Positions 38,624 through 48,329 of a stretch of 64,000 nt of DNA are shown one piece after another. The notes beneath the pieces were generated by a model. That model had not been told where the DNA came from, did no database searches, and was given only the letters and a program-made list of their open reading frames with translations. A program made the position numbers and the translations under genes. This stretch comes from Candidatus Bathyarchaeum sp. (GTDB lineage: Archaea; Thermoproteota; Bathyarchaeia; Bathyarchaeales; Bathyarchaeaceae): the NCBI GenBank assembly GCA_026014565.1, contig JAOZIB010000014.1:1-64000 (forward strand), written 5' to 3'. The first letter of the stretch is position 1. Each line of letters begins with the position of its first letter.

Positions 38624-39592
38624 CTAGTCCAGTTGTTGTAATGCACGTAAACGTTTCACTATGTTGGGATGAGTTGAGAAAACTTCCATAATCTTGTCAA
38701 AGGTACTTATTTTTCTTCGCAAGACTTCTTCAACAAGTTTTCTGTCCCCCATACTGCCACCAAGATATCGCAATTCTGCTGCATCTACTTCAGAACGGTC
38801 AGGGTCCGAAATGAACAAGGCCTTAAAGGAGCTTGATCCTCCAGCACTTTTAGTTTGTTGGCGTCTGTTTCTTAGGTTGCTTGTGGAGTTTACTATCTTT
38901 GCTAGGCCTTCAGAAAGCTTGTTTGCACCGTCATCAACAATTGAAACACTGTGGCGGTCTGCATAGTATTCTCGGATTCTGCTCAAGTAAAGGGTAAACA
39001 AAGTAAGTACCCAATACAGCAAGATGCTTACAAGTCCAATGATTGCCGCACCTCCGTTGTCGCGGTCTCTGCGGTTGTACATGGAAGAAAGAAGCATGGA
39101 ATAGCCAATGTAGTAAAAGATTGCAGGAAGTATGGAAACAAACATCATGACTTGGACGTCTCGGTGTTTGAGGTGCCCAAGTTCGTGTCCGATTACTGCT
39201 TCTACTTCGTCGGCGTCTAGGGTTTCTAAAAGCCCTGTTGTTACTGCAACCCTGCTTCCTGTAAGGGGTGAACCATAAGCAAAAGCGTTAGGAATGTCCA
39301 TTTTTGCTTTCATTAGTTTGGGGGTTTTGATTTTGCTTTTTTGACTTAAACGTTCCACCATATTATAGAGGGCGGGGTCTTCTGATGGAGTTACTTCTTT
39401 TGTTCGGTACATCGCCCCAATTAGATAAGGCGCAATAAGCCATTGTATGATGTTGAAAACAACAACAATGAAAGGCAGTAACAGGATACTAACGCCTGCC
39501 AAAGACAAAATAACAGTGAAAAAAAGCGTAGACAACCCTATTATTGCTGCTACAGTTCCGATTAAGGAAAGTCTAAGTTTCCACAAATTCAC
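38624..39592 (-). CDS. htpX: HtpX-family membrane zinc metalloprotease (M48)
   Basis: A 322-residue protein with membrane helices near 9-30 and 34-60, the zinc motif HELGH at residues 136-140, the later helices near 150-205, and a Glu ligand in LSRIREYYADRHSV (ExxxD). HtpX degrades damaged membrane proteins on the cytoplasmic side. ATG start. The next gene on this strand is rtcA, 40 bases upstream, so co-transcription is possible. Confidence 0.88.
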   Translation of the reverse strand: MNLWKLRLSLIGTVAAIIGLSTLFFTVILSLAGVSILLLPFIVVVFNIIQWLIAPYLIGAMYRTKEVTPSEDPALYNMVERLSQKSKIKTPKLMKAKMDIPNAFAYGSPLTGSRVAVTTGLLETLDADEVEAVIGHELGHLKHRDVQVMMFVSILPAIFYYIGYSMLLSSMYNRRDRDNGGAAIIGLVSILLYWVLTLFTLYLSRIREYYADRHSVSIVDDGANKLSEGLAKIVNSTSNLRNRRQQTKSAGGSSSFKALFISDPDRSEVDAAELRYLGGSMGDRKLVEEVLRRKISTFDKIMEVFSTHPNIVKRLRALQQLD

Positions 39593-39631
39593 AAAAGGTC
39601 CCTAATATTGCTGAAAACTATCAGTGACTTA

Positions 39632-40675
39632 TTAACTTTTTTCAGTTTTTTGAACCAAAAAACCATTTGCTGATTTAATAATTTGAAATTTAGCTCCAAG
39701 AATCTTTTCAGTCAACCAGACATTAGACTCTATGTGATCAGTTATTTCACGAACCAAATAAGCTGAAGCCCCATCAGCTAAACCAATGTACGGCACAAGC
39801 ATATCCCCCAGATGAACATCCACAACGGCATTCATTTTAAGCTCCTTTAGAAGATTTTCAGCAGCTTCTTTCCCGACCGCTTCACTGGTTTTTCTTCGTT
39901 CTCCAATAGCATCTGCCCCAAGCAATGCGCCGGTATCTGTTTTTGCCCACAAGGCTATGGAGCTGCCTTTCTGGAACTGGTTGGATTTGTCGTTAACTAC
40001 TTGGATGTTTGTTTTGTAACCATGACGTTCAAGAACCTTCGTGGCTTTTTCAGCTTGCCTTTGGGCAACCTTTTGTTTTTCCAAAAAAGTGCAAACAGAT
40101 ATTCCTTCAATTTTGGTTATTTTGCCAGATTTGGTTAGGTTTATTGGTTTTAGGTTCGAGCAAGGTGTTACCTCTAAACTGGCTTCGCCCATGCCTTTGG
40201 GGTAGTATCCATATTTTTTGACGGTTATGTCGGCTTTTAGTCCCATCTGTTCAAGGACAGGTAACAAAACATGTTTCATGTAATTGATTGTAGGAGCGTA
40301 CCGAACATCGGTTCCGCCGTTTTTAACATTTATTTTGATTGGCTGTTTTGCATAGGCACATATGGGTAAAACTGTTAACATGAGCATGGAGATGCTTCCA
40401 GTGGTTCCAATTTCTGCAGTTATCTCTCCTCCTGCGATGGAGCCTGGTTTGAACCACAATTCGTCAGAACCCAGTTCTGCTCCTTTGGTTTGTGCATTAC
40501 ATAGTTTTGCTGCAGTAATTACTGATTCTAGGTGTTGGGGACGTAGTCCGGGTTGTTTTCGGTTATGACGGATGTTTTGGATATGTAAGGGTTGTTGGGT
40601 AATGGCGGATAAAGCAACTGATAATCTTAGTATGGTTCCGCTGCCGCTTTTTTGGCTGCCGTCGATTTGTAACAT
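39632..40675 (-). CDS. rtcA: RNA 3'-terminal phosphate cyclase
   Basis: A 347-residue RtcA: QIDGSQKSGSGTILRLSVAL at the start (about 3-22), IRHNRKQPGLRPQHL, NGGTDVRYAPTINYM and ITDHIESNVWLTEKIL, where the His is the likely AMP-accepting residue. It converts RNA 3'-phosphate to 2',3'-cyclic phosphate using ATP. ATG start. Divergent from the gene at 40743, with 67 bases between. Confidence 0.92.
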   Translation of the reverse strand: MLQIDGSQKSGSGTILRLSVALSAITQQPLHIQNIRHNRKQPGLRPQHLESVITAAKLCNAQTKGAELGSDELWFKPGSIAGGEITAEIGTTGSISMLMLTVLPICAYAKQPIKINVKNGGTDVRYAPTINYMKHVLLPVLEQMGLKADITVKKYGYYPKGMGEASLEVTPCSNLKPINLTKSGKITKIEGISVCTFLEKQKVAQRQAEKATKVLERHGYKTNIQVVNDKSNQFQKGSSIALWAKTDTGALLGADAIGERRKTSEAVGKEAAENLLKELKMNAVVDVHLGDMLVPYIGLADGASAYLVREITDHIESNVWLTEKILGAKFQIIKSANGFLVQKTEKS

Positions 40676-40742
40676 TCTTTGTCGAGGTTATTGTGTTTGC
40701 CCAGATATTTAATGTAGAAAGGTAGGTCGGGTTTGGAAACTA

Positions 40743-41132
40743 ATGGGAACATACGAGGTGCAGGATAAGAAGGTTTTTTTGTTTAGAAACAGTAGTATAT
40801 GTTGTGGGGGTTTGGATTTGAGTTGGATGGAAGACCTGAAAAGGCTCCAGAGCAAACCAAAAATGTCCGTTGCTGAGGTTAATGATTACATTCTACAGCA
40901 TCCGAATTGGGCAGCAGCAGTGATTCGTAGCGCGCTGAACCTGGAAATGTATCAAGAGTTTTGTCTGGGCTGTAAAAGCTTTGATTGCTGTTACCAAAAG
41001 TTGGGCAGGGTACAAAAGGATACGGATTTGGGATGTATCTGTAACGAGTTCATGAACCAAGAGATTACCAAAGCCAATCAGCTTCGTTTACACAAATACT
41101 TCAAGTTAGTCTTTTCAATGCTAGGATTTTAG
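40743..41132 (+). CDS. Uncharacterised Cys-rich small protein
   Basis: A 129-residue soluble protein with Cys clusters: CC (20-21), CLGCKSFDCC (about 73-82) and CIC (about 98-100). Such a pattern could hold an Fe-S or zinc centre. The ATG at 40827 is an alternative that would drop the first 28 residues, including the first CC. No family recognised. It is divergent from rtcA. Confidence 0.5.
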   Translation: MGTYEVQDKKVFLFRNSSICCGGLDLSWMEDLKRLQSKPKMSVAEVNDYILQHPNWAAAVIRSALNLEMYQEFCLGCKSFDCCYQKLGRVQKDTDLGCICNEFMNQEITKANQLRLHKYFKLVFSMLGF

Positions 41133-41259
41133 GTTAAAAGTTCTCTGGAAAAGTTTCTAGTTTGGTTGATTAGTTAAATGAAATTATATAAACCCAAAAC
41201 AGAATAGGAAAACACAAAAAAGTGACCTAACTGTAACCTGTTGTAAGGAGCCGCTGATT

Positions 41260-41670
41260 ATGGGAGAAGAAAAAGCTAACCTACAAAACCTAGCCCAAAA
41301 AGTAGACGACCTACTAAACGTCCTAAATGCCATCGCAAAAGACCTCGCAGAAGTCTCTAAATCCCTAAAATCAGCAACCGGAACAACAACATCAACAACA
41401 GCTGCTCCAAAAACCCCAACTACTGCTCCTACTACTCTTACTTCAGTTGCTTCTGGACAAAAACTAGACATCAACCAAGTTAAACAAGCCTTCACCCCCG
41501 AACTTGCAGGCATGCTACTTTTTGAAGAAACAGGCAACCTCATAATCGTAAAACCCCGACGATTCCTCGGCTCAGACAACTTCGCCAAAATCGCCCAAGT
41601 AGTAAGAGAAATCGGCGGAGAATACGTCAGCGCAGGACGAAACTCACACTTCAAAGTCGCAAAGAAATAA
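41260..41670 (+). CDS. Uncharacterised coiled-coil and C-terminal-domain protein
   Basis: A 136-residue protein: an N-terminal coiled coil (about 5-40), a Thr/Pro/Ala linker (about 41-70) and a compact alpha-beta domain (about 78-136) with the patterns LLFEETGNLIIVKPRRFLG, DNFAKIAQVVREIGGEYVSA and HFKV. Rich in common codons, and followed by a strong hairpin, so it is probably well expressed. GTAAGGAG lies ahead of the ATG. A nucleic-acid-binding role is possible from the basic C-terminal domain but is not shown. Confidence 0.65.
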   Translation: MGEEKANLQNLAQKVDDLLNVLNAIAKDLAEVSKSLKSATGTTTSTTAAPKTPTTAPTTLTSVASGQKLDINQVKQAFTPELAGMLLFEETGNLIIVKPRRFLGSDNFAKIAQVVREIGGEYVSAGRNSHFKVAKK

Positions 41671-41695
41671 TTTTCCAAAAAAGGTTGTTTTCAAC

Positions 41696-41725
41696 ATTCT
41701 ATTTGTATTAGGATACTAATAGAAT
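41696..41725. terminator. Near-perfect 30-base dyad downstream of the 41260 gene
   Basis: ATTCTATT (41696-41703) pairs with AATAGAAT (41718-41725); a T-T mismatch and a further GTAT/ATAC stem close a TAGG loop. It lies 26 bases past the stop codon of the 41260 gene. Likely a transcription terminator or mRNA 3'-stabiliser. Confidence 0.5.
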
Positions 41726-41856
41726 TGTGATTTGGAACGTTACAACTGAAGATTTTTTAGTGATGCCACATGCAAACAGACCAATTTTTGAAAGCCAGTC
41801 TAGACAGTTACACTAGCAAACGTGGATTTATTAAAAAAGAAAAAAAGGGTTACGTC

Positions 41857-41952
41857 TTATTTTTTAGCGTTGCCGCGCCCTTTTCCTGATTTGTTTCCAG
41901 TTGTGCTTGGGTAGTTAGGATTTCCTTTGCCACCCTTACCGCCTTTTCCCAT
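41857..41952 (-). CDS. Tiny Gly/Lys-rich protein (31 aa)
   Basis: A 32-codon gene starting MGKGGKGGKGNPNYPSTTGN and ending GRGNAKK. It has AAGGTG 7 bases upstream and two TATA-like elements behind that (TATATATTAA at 41971-41980 and ATTTATA at about 41991-41997). A complete signal set argues that it is real. Very basic and disordered; it resembles KGG-type stress proteins only in composition. Function unknown; nucleic-acid binding is possible. Confidence 0.6.
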   Translation of the reverse strand: MGKGGKGGKGNPNYPSTTGNKSGKGRGNAKK

Positions 41953-42048
41953 ATAAAAACACCTTATATCTTAATATATACGATTTATTGTATAAATGTT
42001 TTGGTTACTTACCAGTGAGATATACTTATTGAACTAACAAAAAGGGGT

Positions 42049-42300
42049 TTATTTTGGGCTTTGGTGGGTTTTTGCTACGATTAGGGTTGCTGTTTGGAAG
42101 ATGTCTGGTAGTACTCGTAGTTCGTCGGTTAGGAAGTTGTTTAGTTGGGCGAGTGTTTCTGATTCTACTAATACTAAGGCGTCGTATTCGCCGTAGGTCA
42201 TGTTTACTTGGGTGACTTCTTTAAAGTCTGCAATTTTTTCGAGTATGTTTTTTTCGCTGCCTGGATTCAGCGTAACTAACACATATGCTGAGACTGCCAT
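42049..42300 (-). CDS. Stand-alone Lrp/AsnC ligand-binding (RAM) domain protein
   Basis: An 83-residue protein from the ATG at 42300. It is a full RAM domain (AYVLVTLNPGSEKNILEKIA, then VNMTYGEYDALVLVE) without a DNA-binding part. Such proteins bind amino acids and may heteromerise with Lrp regulators. It lies 71 bases past a ROK kinase gene on the same strand and may be co-transcribed. Confidence 0.85.
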   Translation of the reverse strand: MAVSAYVLVTLNPGSEKNILEKIADFKEVTQVNMTYGEYDALVLVESETLAQLNNFLTDELRVLPDIFQTATLIVAKTHQSPK

Positions 42301-42371
42301 CTGAATTCCCTGCCTAACACAGAAGCGGCACCGAAGAACATTAACCTTTTGCACAAAAACAGCCAGACAGC

Positions 42372-43340
42372 TTAAACAACCAGTTTTTGCGCCAAATCAG
42401 CAGCCCCAATCGCCCCCGCGTTGTTGCCTAACTTTGCTTTCACAATCTTTAGGTTAGTGACCGCAGACATTAACGCCCTACTAGGGAGCTCTTGTTTGAC
42501 TATGCCCACAAGTTCTGGAATTCCTTCAATAACGCCCCCACCAAAAACAAGACAACAAGGATTAAACGCATTAACCACACTAACCACTCCCGCAGCCAAA
42601 AACTTGCCCGTTTCCTCAACCAACAAATTTGCTAGGGGGTCGTTTTCATGAAAAGCCTGAGCAACCGTAGCAGAAGTAATGTTTTCTACAGCGCCAGCCA
42701 ATGACAACAAAAACTTGCCTTTCTCAGGATTTTTTTTAACTACTTCTTGGGCGCGTTCAGCAATTGCCCACCCTCCAGCATAGGCTTCTAAACAACCCTT
42801 GTTAGGACAACGACATTTCCGCCCCTCATAAACAAGAGTAATGTGTCCAAGCTCGGCTCCACTGTTGTTGCATCCAAACAAAAGTTGCCCATTAGCTACT
42901 ACGCCACCCCCAATTCCGGTTCCAACAAAAATAACAGCTAAATCATCCAGGCCTTTTCCTGCACCGTAACGCCACTCCGCCCAAGTAGCCGCCCGAACAT
43001 CATTCGTTACAAATACAGGCAAATCAATCAACGATTCCAGTTTACGGGTTAAAGAAAAATTTTGCCAACCTAAATTTGGAGAACCAAAAACAAAGCCCTC
43101 AGAGTCAACTTGGGCAGCAACCCCAAGACCAAAAGCACTAGCTTCGTAACCTGTTTTGTCAAGGCAGTAATTCATTTCGTTCATTACATGCTTGAGAACT
43201 TGATCTGGTTCCTTTGAGACAGGAATCAAAGACTTGTGAGAAAACAATAATTGACCACAAGCATCCACCAAAACAACATTAGCCTTGGTGCCTCCAATGT
43301 CAACACCAAAGGTTAGGGGTTCAATTACTTCTTGGGTCAT
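42372..43340 (-). CDS. ROK-family sugar kinase
   Basis: A 322-residue ROK kinase. GVDIGGTKANVVLVD is the phosphate-binding motif (about 7-21); VFVTNDVRAATWAEW carries the catalytic Asp; GHITL with CRCPNKGCLEAYAGG is the zinc site. It phosphorylates a hexose, probably glucose or N-acetylhexosamine. The ATG at 43340 is preferred over the TTG just before it. Confidence 0.9.
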   Translation of the reverse strand: MTQEVIEPLTFGVDIGGTKANVVLVDACGQLLFSHKSLIPVSKEPDQVLKHVMNEMNYCLDKTGYEASAFGLGVAAQVDSEGFVFGSPNLGWQNFSLTRKLESLIDLPVFVTNDVRAATWAEWRYGAGKGLDDLAVIFVGTGIGGGVVANGQLLFGCNNSGAELGHITLVYEGRKCRCPNKGCLEAYAGGWAIAERAQEVVKKNPEKGKFLLSLAGAVENITSATVAQAFHENDPLANLLVEETGKFLAAGVVSVVNAFNPCCLVFGGGVIEGIPELVGIVKQELPSRALMSAVTNLKIVKAKLGNNAGAIGAADLAQKLVV

Positions 43341-43449
43341 CAATTCTCACACAAACACAATCTAGCATAAGAAGCTAAAACATCTTCTGTGAAAAGAGCG
43401 GATTTGGAAAAATAAAAAATAAAAAAAGAAAGAAGGTCAATTAGACCTC

Positions 43450-45084
43450 TTAATAGCCTTCAGGCATTCCGCCAGGAGGAGCTCCGCCTGCGGATTTGGT
43501 TGAAGCAATGACGTCATCGATTCTTAAAATCATGCCTGCAACTTCTGCGGCAGATTTCATTGCTTGTTCTTTGACTTTCATTGGTTCAATAACGCCATTC
43601 TTGTAGCTATCAACGATTTCGCCCTTGAAGACGTCAACACCCATTAGGTGACCGTTCTTCTTTTCGTGAGCTGCTCGCAACCCAACAAGAATGTCAATGG
43701 ATTCTAGACCAGCGTTTTCAGCCAAAGTTTTAGGCACAATCTCCAAAGATTCAGCAAATGCTTCGATTGCTAGTTGCTCCCTGCCGCCTACTTTTGTAGC
43801 AAAAGCTCGAAGGGCTTTAGCGATTTCAGCTTCGGTAGCGCCGCCACCAGCAACAATAGATTTGTCCTGAACAACATCAGCAACTACACACAATGCATCG
43901 TTCATTGCGCGGTCGGCTTCGTCAACCATTCGTTCTAGACCTGCACGAATAAGAATCGCAACTGAACGGGGTTCTTTGCATTGTTCGACAAAAATCATTT
44001 TGTCATCTCCAACTTTGCGCTCTTCTACTAGTCCAGCTTCGCCTAGATCTTTTTTAGTTAGGTCGTCAAGTTTATTGGTAATTTTTCCACCAGTTGCCCG
44101 AGAGAGTTTTTCCATGTCAGATTGTTTTACACGACGGGCTGCCATGATTCCTTGTTTTGCCAAGAAATGTTGAGCCATATCGTCGATTCCTTTCTGACAG
44201 AAAAGAACAGTTGCACCAGAGGCTTTGACTTTTGCGACCATTTCTTTGATCATTAAGGTTTCTTTGTCCAAGAAGGCTTGCATTTGAGTTGGGTCACTGA
44301 TTCTGATTTCAGAAGAAAATTCAGTTTTTTCTACTTCTATCGGAGAGTTAACAAGAGCAATCTTGGCGTTTTCAACACGTTTAGGCATACCAGCGTGAAC
44401 GATTTCTTTGTCGATAACTATGCCTTTGATTAGTTGAGTGTCAAATAGGCTTTTTCCAACCTTTTTCACGCGTTGAATGTTGTCAATATCAGCTATTGTT
44501 TTGTCACCACGTTTCTCTGCAATCATTTTGACTGCATCGATGGTTATGTCCGAAAGGTGACTGCTTGCATCACCAACAGCTTTGCTGCCCATTGAAGTAA
44601 GTGAAACTTTCTTGAGGGTTTCACGGTCATCAATGCTTACGTTGATTGCTAGGTTCCCTAAAACTTTTACAGCTTCGTCAACTGCTTTTCGGTAGCCTCT
44701 TACAATTACTGTTGGGTGAATATTCTGAGCCAGTAGCTCTTCTGCTTTGCGCAATAGCTCTCCAGCCAAAATTACAGATGTAGTAGTTCCATCGCCAACC
44801 ATGTCATCCTGTGTTTTTGCGATTTCAACCATCATTTTAGCGGCAGGATGCTGAACATCAATTTCGTCTAGTATTGATGCCCCGTCGTTAGTTATGGTTA
44901 TGTCACCTAAACCGTCAATAAGCATTTTATCCATTCCGCGTGGTCCCAGAGTTGTCCGCAAAACTTCTGCAATAACTTTTGCAGCAGTGATGTTGTTGGA
45001 TTGCGCCTCTTTTCCGCGTTTACGGGAGGTTCCTTCTTTAAGAATAAGAACAGGTTGTCCACCTTGAGTAGTCAAATATGCCAT
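43450..45084 (-). CDS. Thermosome (group II chaperonin) subunit
   Basis: A 544-residue subunit of the archaeal chaperonin. [11 protein letters not shown] and [12 protein letters not shown] (nucleotide site), [16 protein letters not shown], and a C-terminal Gly/Pro-rich tail ending GGMPEGY. GGAGGAT lies ahead of the ATG at 45084; a TTG two codons earlier overlaps that site and is not used. A strong TATA box (45141-45148) and a palindromic leader (45099-45115) point to regulated high expression. Confidence 0.95.
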   Translation of the reverse strand: MAYLTTQGGQPVLILKEGTSRKRGKEAQSNNITAAKVIAEVLRTTLGPRGMDKMLIDGLGDITITNDGASILDEIDVQHPAAKMMVEIAKTQDDMVGDGTTTSVILAGELLRKAEELLAQNIHPTVIVRGYRKAVDEAVKVLGNLAINVSIDDRETLKKVSLTSMGSKAVGDASSHLSDITIDAVKMIAEKRGDKTIADIDNIQRVKKVGKSLFDTQLIKGIVIDKEIVHAGMPKRVENAKIALVNSPIEVEKTEFSSEIRISDPTQMQAFLDKETLMIKEMVAKVKASGATVLFCQKGIDDMAQHFLAKQGIMAARRVKQSDMEKLSRATGGKITNKLDDLTKKDLGEAGLVEERKVGDDKMIFVEQCKEPRSVAILIRAGLERMVDEADRAMNDALCVVADVVQDKSIVAGGGATEAEIAKALRAFATKVGGREQLAIEAFAESLEIVPKTLAENAGLESIDILVGLRAAHEKKNGHLMGVDVFKGEIVDSYKNGVIEPMKVKEQAMKSAAEVAGMILRIDDVIASTKSAGGAPPGGMPEGY

Positions 45085-45098
45085 ACACAAATCCTCCT

Positions 45099-45115
45099 AA
45101 TTTATCAGATAAATT
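45099..45115 (-). promoter_or_regulatory. Perfect palindrome in the chaperonin leader
   Basis: AATTTATCAGATAAATT has 8-base arms around one base. It directly precedes the ribosome binding site and is about 26 bases downstream of the TATA box, at the expected transcription start. It may be an operator for a repressor, or an RNA hairpin beside the ribosome binding site. Confidence 0.5.
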
Positions 45116-45140
45116 CTAGCTACTGCAACTTTCGGGTGAG

Positions 45141-45148
45141 ATATAAAG
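45141..45148 (-). promoter_or_regulatory. TATA box of the thermosome gene
   Basis: On the minus strand CTTTATAT, a good archaeal TATA element, 57 bases before the start codon. Confidence 0.6.
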
Positions 45149-45212
45149 TTTTTCACTAGGTAAAAATAGAGGCAATTAGTAGCCTCATTAAGAAAAAAGA
45201 GAGATAAAAAGG

Positions 45213-45434
45213 CTATTTTTCTAAAACTTTTTTCGCAGCGATTTCTATGTCTTCTTCTTTGACTGTTTTTCTTCCAGCATGCATAGCATAGTCAATTGCT
45301 TCTTTAGCAATTTTAACGCCAATTTCATCAAGTTCTTTTGCCAAGACTTTTGCAGCGGCTTCACTTACTCGGCTTGCGCCTGCCTTTTTGCAGATTCTGT
45401 GCATTGGAGCCACAGATAATTCAGGATGTTTCAT
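45213..45434 (-). CDS. Archaeal histone
   Basis: A 73-residue single histone fold: [20 protein letters not shown] at helix 1, [20 protein letters not shown] at helix 2, and [18 protein letters not shown] at the end. It packs DNA as dimers and tetramers. GGGGTAATAAA precedes the ATG; a leader dyad (45453-45473) lies upstream. It is next to, and on the same strand as, the thermosome gene but has its own promoter. Confidence 0.95.
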   Translation of the reverse strand: MKHPELSVAPMHRICKKAGASRVSEAAAKVLAKELDEIGVKIAKEAIDYAMHAGRKTVKEEDIEIAAKKVLEK

Positions 45435-45452
45435 TTTATTACCCCTTTTTAG

Positions 45453-45473
45453 CGTCTTTTTTATTTAAAGACG
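45453..45473 (-). promoter_or_regulatory. Inverted repeat in the histone leader
   Basis: CGTCTTT (45453-45459) and AAAGACG (45467-45473) around a 7-base loop, just downstream of a TATA-like CTTAAATA (minus, 45474-45481). The position at the likely start site suggests an operator or a leader hairpin. Confidence 0.45.
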
Positions 45474-45638
45474 TATTTAAGTTTTTCATTACATTTTAGA
45501 CTGAGAACATACTTCTTTTTAGATTTAACCCGTTTTTTTACCTTTAAAACAAGATTAGAAATCAGTTATAGTTAAGTAGGAGAAATATACTGGGTTTCTA
45601 AGTTAACAAAAAGTTAAAAATTCCTAAAGGTGTTCACG

Positions 45639-48329
45639 ATGGTTACTATAAACCTCGACAATATCTTTAACCCCGAAAGCATCGCCGTAGTCGGAGCAAG
45701 CGACAAGAAGGGCTCTGTTGGATACTCTTTGATGGTTAACCTTACCCAAAAAGGCTATGAAGGCAAAGTATATCCAATTAACATCAAAAAAGACGAAATT
45801 CTTGGAGTTAAAGCATACAAAAGTGTGGGAGAAATCCCAGAAAAAGTTGACTTAGCAATAATTGCAACCCCAGCCAAAACCGTTCCCTCAATAGTAGAGG
45901 AATGCGGCAAAGCAGGAATTATTGGATTAATCATAGTTTCAGCGGGTTTCAAAGAAATCGGACCAAAAGGCAAAGAGCTGGAAAATCAAATTGCCGAAAT
46001 GAAGAAAAAATATGGTCTTCGAATTATTGGTCCAAACTGTCTTGGAATTATTCGTCCAAGCGGCAAACTTAACGCTACTTTTTCATCTAAAATCCCCAAA
46101 CCCGGAAATATCGCAGTAATTTCTCAAAGTGGAGCATTAGGCTCAGCAATGTTGGACTGGGCAATTAACGAAAACATTGGATTTAGTAACTTCGTTTCAA
46201 TCGGCTCCATGCTAGATGTGGACTTTGGAGATTTAATCGATTATTTTGGAAATGACCCCAAAACCAAAAGTATACTCATGTACATCGAAGGCATCACCCA
46301 AGCCCGAAAATTCATGAGTGCAGCAAGGCACTTTGCCCGAACAAAACCCATCATTGTAGTTAAAGCAGGAAAATTCAGCGAAAGCGCAAAAGCCGTAGCA
46401 TCCCACACAGGCGCCTTAACAGGCTCAGACATGACCTACGACGCAGCCCTTAGGCGCGCAGGAATTGTTCGCGTAGAAGACATCGGTGATTTGTTCAACT
46501 GTGCAGAGGTTTTAGGCGTTCAACCCTTACCTAAAGGACCACGACTAGCCATAATTACTAATGCTGGAGGTCCAGGAGTTATGACTGCAGACTCAGTAAT
46601 AGCAGAAGGCGGAAAACTAGCAAAACTAGATCCAAAAACTATTGATCAACTTAACAAAGTTTTGCCTCCATTCTGGAGCAGGGGCAACCCAATCGATATT
46701 TTAGGAGATGCCCAAACAGACAGGTATGAAGCAGTTCTGAATTCGTGTATAAAAGATGAAAACATTGATGGAATGCTAATTATTTACACGCCTCAAGGCG
46801 TAGCTGATCCAGCAAAAATTGCTAAGAATATTGCACAAATTGTAAAGAAGAAAGGCAGTAACAAACCTGTTTTGACTTCTTTTATGGGCCATGAAGAGGT
46901 AGAAACAGCAAACAAGATTCTTAACCAAAACAACATTCCAACATATTCCACACCTGAACAAGCTGTAAAGACTTACATGTACATGTATCAATATAGTCGA
47001 AACTTAGAGATGCTCTACCAAACACCCGAAGAGTTGCCAGTAGACAGTGTTCCCCCCAGACGACCAATAAATGTAATCATCAAAGAAGCTGCAAAACAGA
47101 ATCGTGACATTCTAACCGAAACTGAGGCAAAACAATTACTCGAAAACTATCGCATACCCATCGTGAAAACTGTAATTGCCAGAAACGAAAACGAGGCAAT
47201 TAACGCGGCATCAAACATTGGTTATCCTGTGGTCATGAAGATTCTGTCGCCCCAGATTGTTCATAAGTCAGACATTGAAGGCGTTATACTGGACATTAAC
47301 TCAAGAGAAGAGCTTGTTGATTCTTACCGTAAACTAATGCAAAGAGCCAAAGAAAAAGTTCCAGATGCAGTAATTCAAGGCGTAACTGTTCAACCAATGA
47401 TTAGCAGAATTGGTTATGAGGTTATTCTTGGAGCTCAAACTGATTCTTTGTTTGGTCCAGTAGTCTTATTTGGAATGGGTGGAGTTGGCGTTGAAATCTT
47501 TAAAGATGTTACCATTGGTCTTCCTCCGCTGAACCAAAACTTAGCAAGTAGAATGATAGAAGAAACAAAGGTATACAATATGCTCAAAGGTTTCCGTAAC
47601 ATGCCTCCTGCAAACCTCAAACTTTTGGAAGAAACTATTGTTCGATTCTCTCAAATGCTCATTGATTTCCCGCAGATTAAAGAAGTAGACATCAATCCAT
47701 TGTTTGTTAACGAAAAAGATGTGATTGCGTTAGACGCTCGAATAGTAATTGACAAAGAAAAAGTGTTCAAGAAAGTTGAACCTCATGCACATTTGGTAAT
47801 TAGTCCATACCCCAAAAAGTATGAAACAGTTTGGAACATGCGAGACGGCAAACAAGTTTTGTTGCGACCAATCAAACCTGAAGATGAGCCACTGTGGTTA
47901 GAGATGTTCAAGAGTTTCTCAGAGGAAGCTGTACGTTATAGGTTCTTTAACATAATCAAAGACACCCCCCACGAAGTTCGAGTCAGATACTGTAACATCG
48001 ACTACGACCGAGAAATCGGAATAGTTGCAGAACTTCAAAACGGCAAACGACAATTCTTAGGAGTAGTACGACTCATAACCGAACCCGATGGCAAAAACGC
48101 AGAAATTGCATTCATCGTTTCAGACAAATGGCAAAACCTTGGTCTTGGCTCCAAGATGGTGGATTACATCATTGAAATCAGCAAAGACATGGGACTAGAC
48201 ATGATTTACGCCGAGATGCTAAAAGACAACTACCGTGCAATTCGACTGTTAAAGAAGATGGGGTTTACTATTCAATACGACGCGGACGTCGTAAAGGCTT
48301 CCCTCAACCTGAAGGAAGAATTACATTAG
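45639..48329 (+). CDS. ADP-forming acyl-CoA synthetase fused to a GNAT acetyltransferase
   Basis: An 896-residue fusion: CoA-binding and succinyl-CoA-ligase domains (alpha part, about 5-460), ATP-grasp domain (beta part, about 480-700), and a C-terminal GNAT domain (about 735-890). The phospho-accepting His is at about 256 in ASHTGALTG; the beta-side His in VHKSDIEGV is also kept. E. coli PatZ-type acetyltransferases have lost the alpha His, so this protein may still make acyl-CoA plus ATP. AAAGGTG precedes the ATG; a GTG at 45630 overlaps that site. It could couple energy metabolism with protein acetylation. Confidence 0.85.
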   Translation: MVTINLDNIFNPESIAVVGASDKKGSVGYSLMVNLTQKGYEGKVYPINIKKDEILGVKAYKSVGEIPEKVDLAIIATPAKTVPSIVEECGKAGIIGLIIVSAGFKEIGPKGKELENQIAEMKKKYGLRIIGPNCLGIIRPSGKLNATFSSKIPKPGNIAVISQSGALGSAMLDWAINENIGFSNFVSIGSMLDVDFGDLIDYFGNDPKTKSILMYIEGITQARKFMSAARHFARTKPIIVVKAGKFSESAKAVASHTGALTGSDMTYDAALRRAGIVRVEDIGDLFNCAEVLGVQPLPKGPRLAIITNAGGPGVMTADSVIAEGGKLAKLDPKTIDQLNKVLPPFWSRGNPIDILGDAQTDRYEAVLNSCIKDENIDGMLIIYTPQGVADPAKIAKNIAQIVKKKGSNKPVLTSFMGHEEVETANKILNQNNIPTYSTPEQAVKTYMYMYQYSRNLEMLYQTPEELPVDSVPPRRPINVIIKEAAKQNRDILTETEAKQLLENYRIPIVKTVIARNENEAINAASNIGYPVVMKILSPQIVHKSDIEGVILDINSREELVDSYRKLMQRAKEKVPDAVIQGVTVQPMISRIGYEVILGAQTDSLFGPVVLFGMGGVGVEIFKDVTIGLPPLNQNLASRMIEETKVYNMLKGFRNMPPANLKLLEETIVRFSQMLIDFPQIKEVDINPLFVNEKDVIALDARIVIDKEKVFKKVEPHAHLVISPYPKKYETVWNMRDGKQVLLRPIKPEDEPLWLEMFKSFSEEAVRYRFFNIIKDTPHEVRVRYCNIDYDREIGIVAELQNGKRQFLGVVRLITEPDGKNAEIAFIVSDKWQNLGLGSKMVDYIIEISKDMGLDMIYAEMLKDNYRAIRLLKKMGFTIQYDADVVKASLNLKEELH

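Noticed and set aside
41184-41678. 164-codon minus-strand frame
   Set aside because: Antisense to 41260-41670, which has a ribosome binding site and coherent domains.
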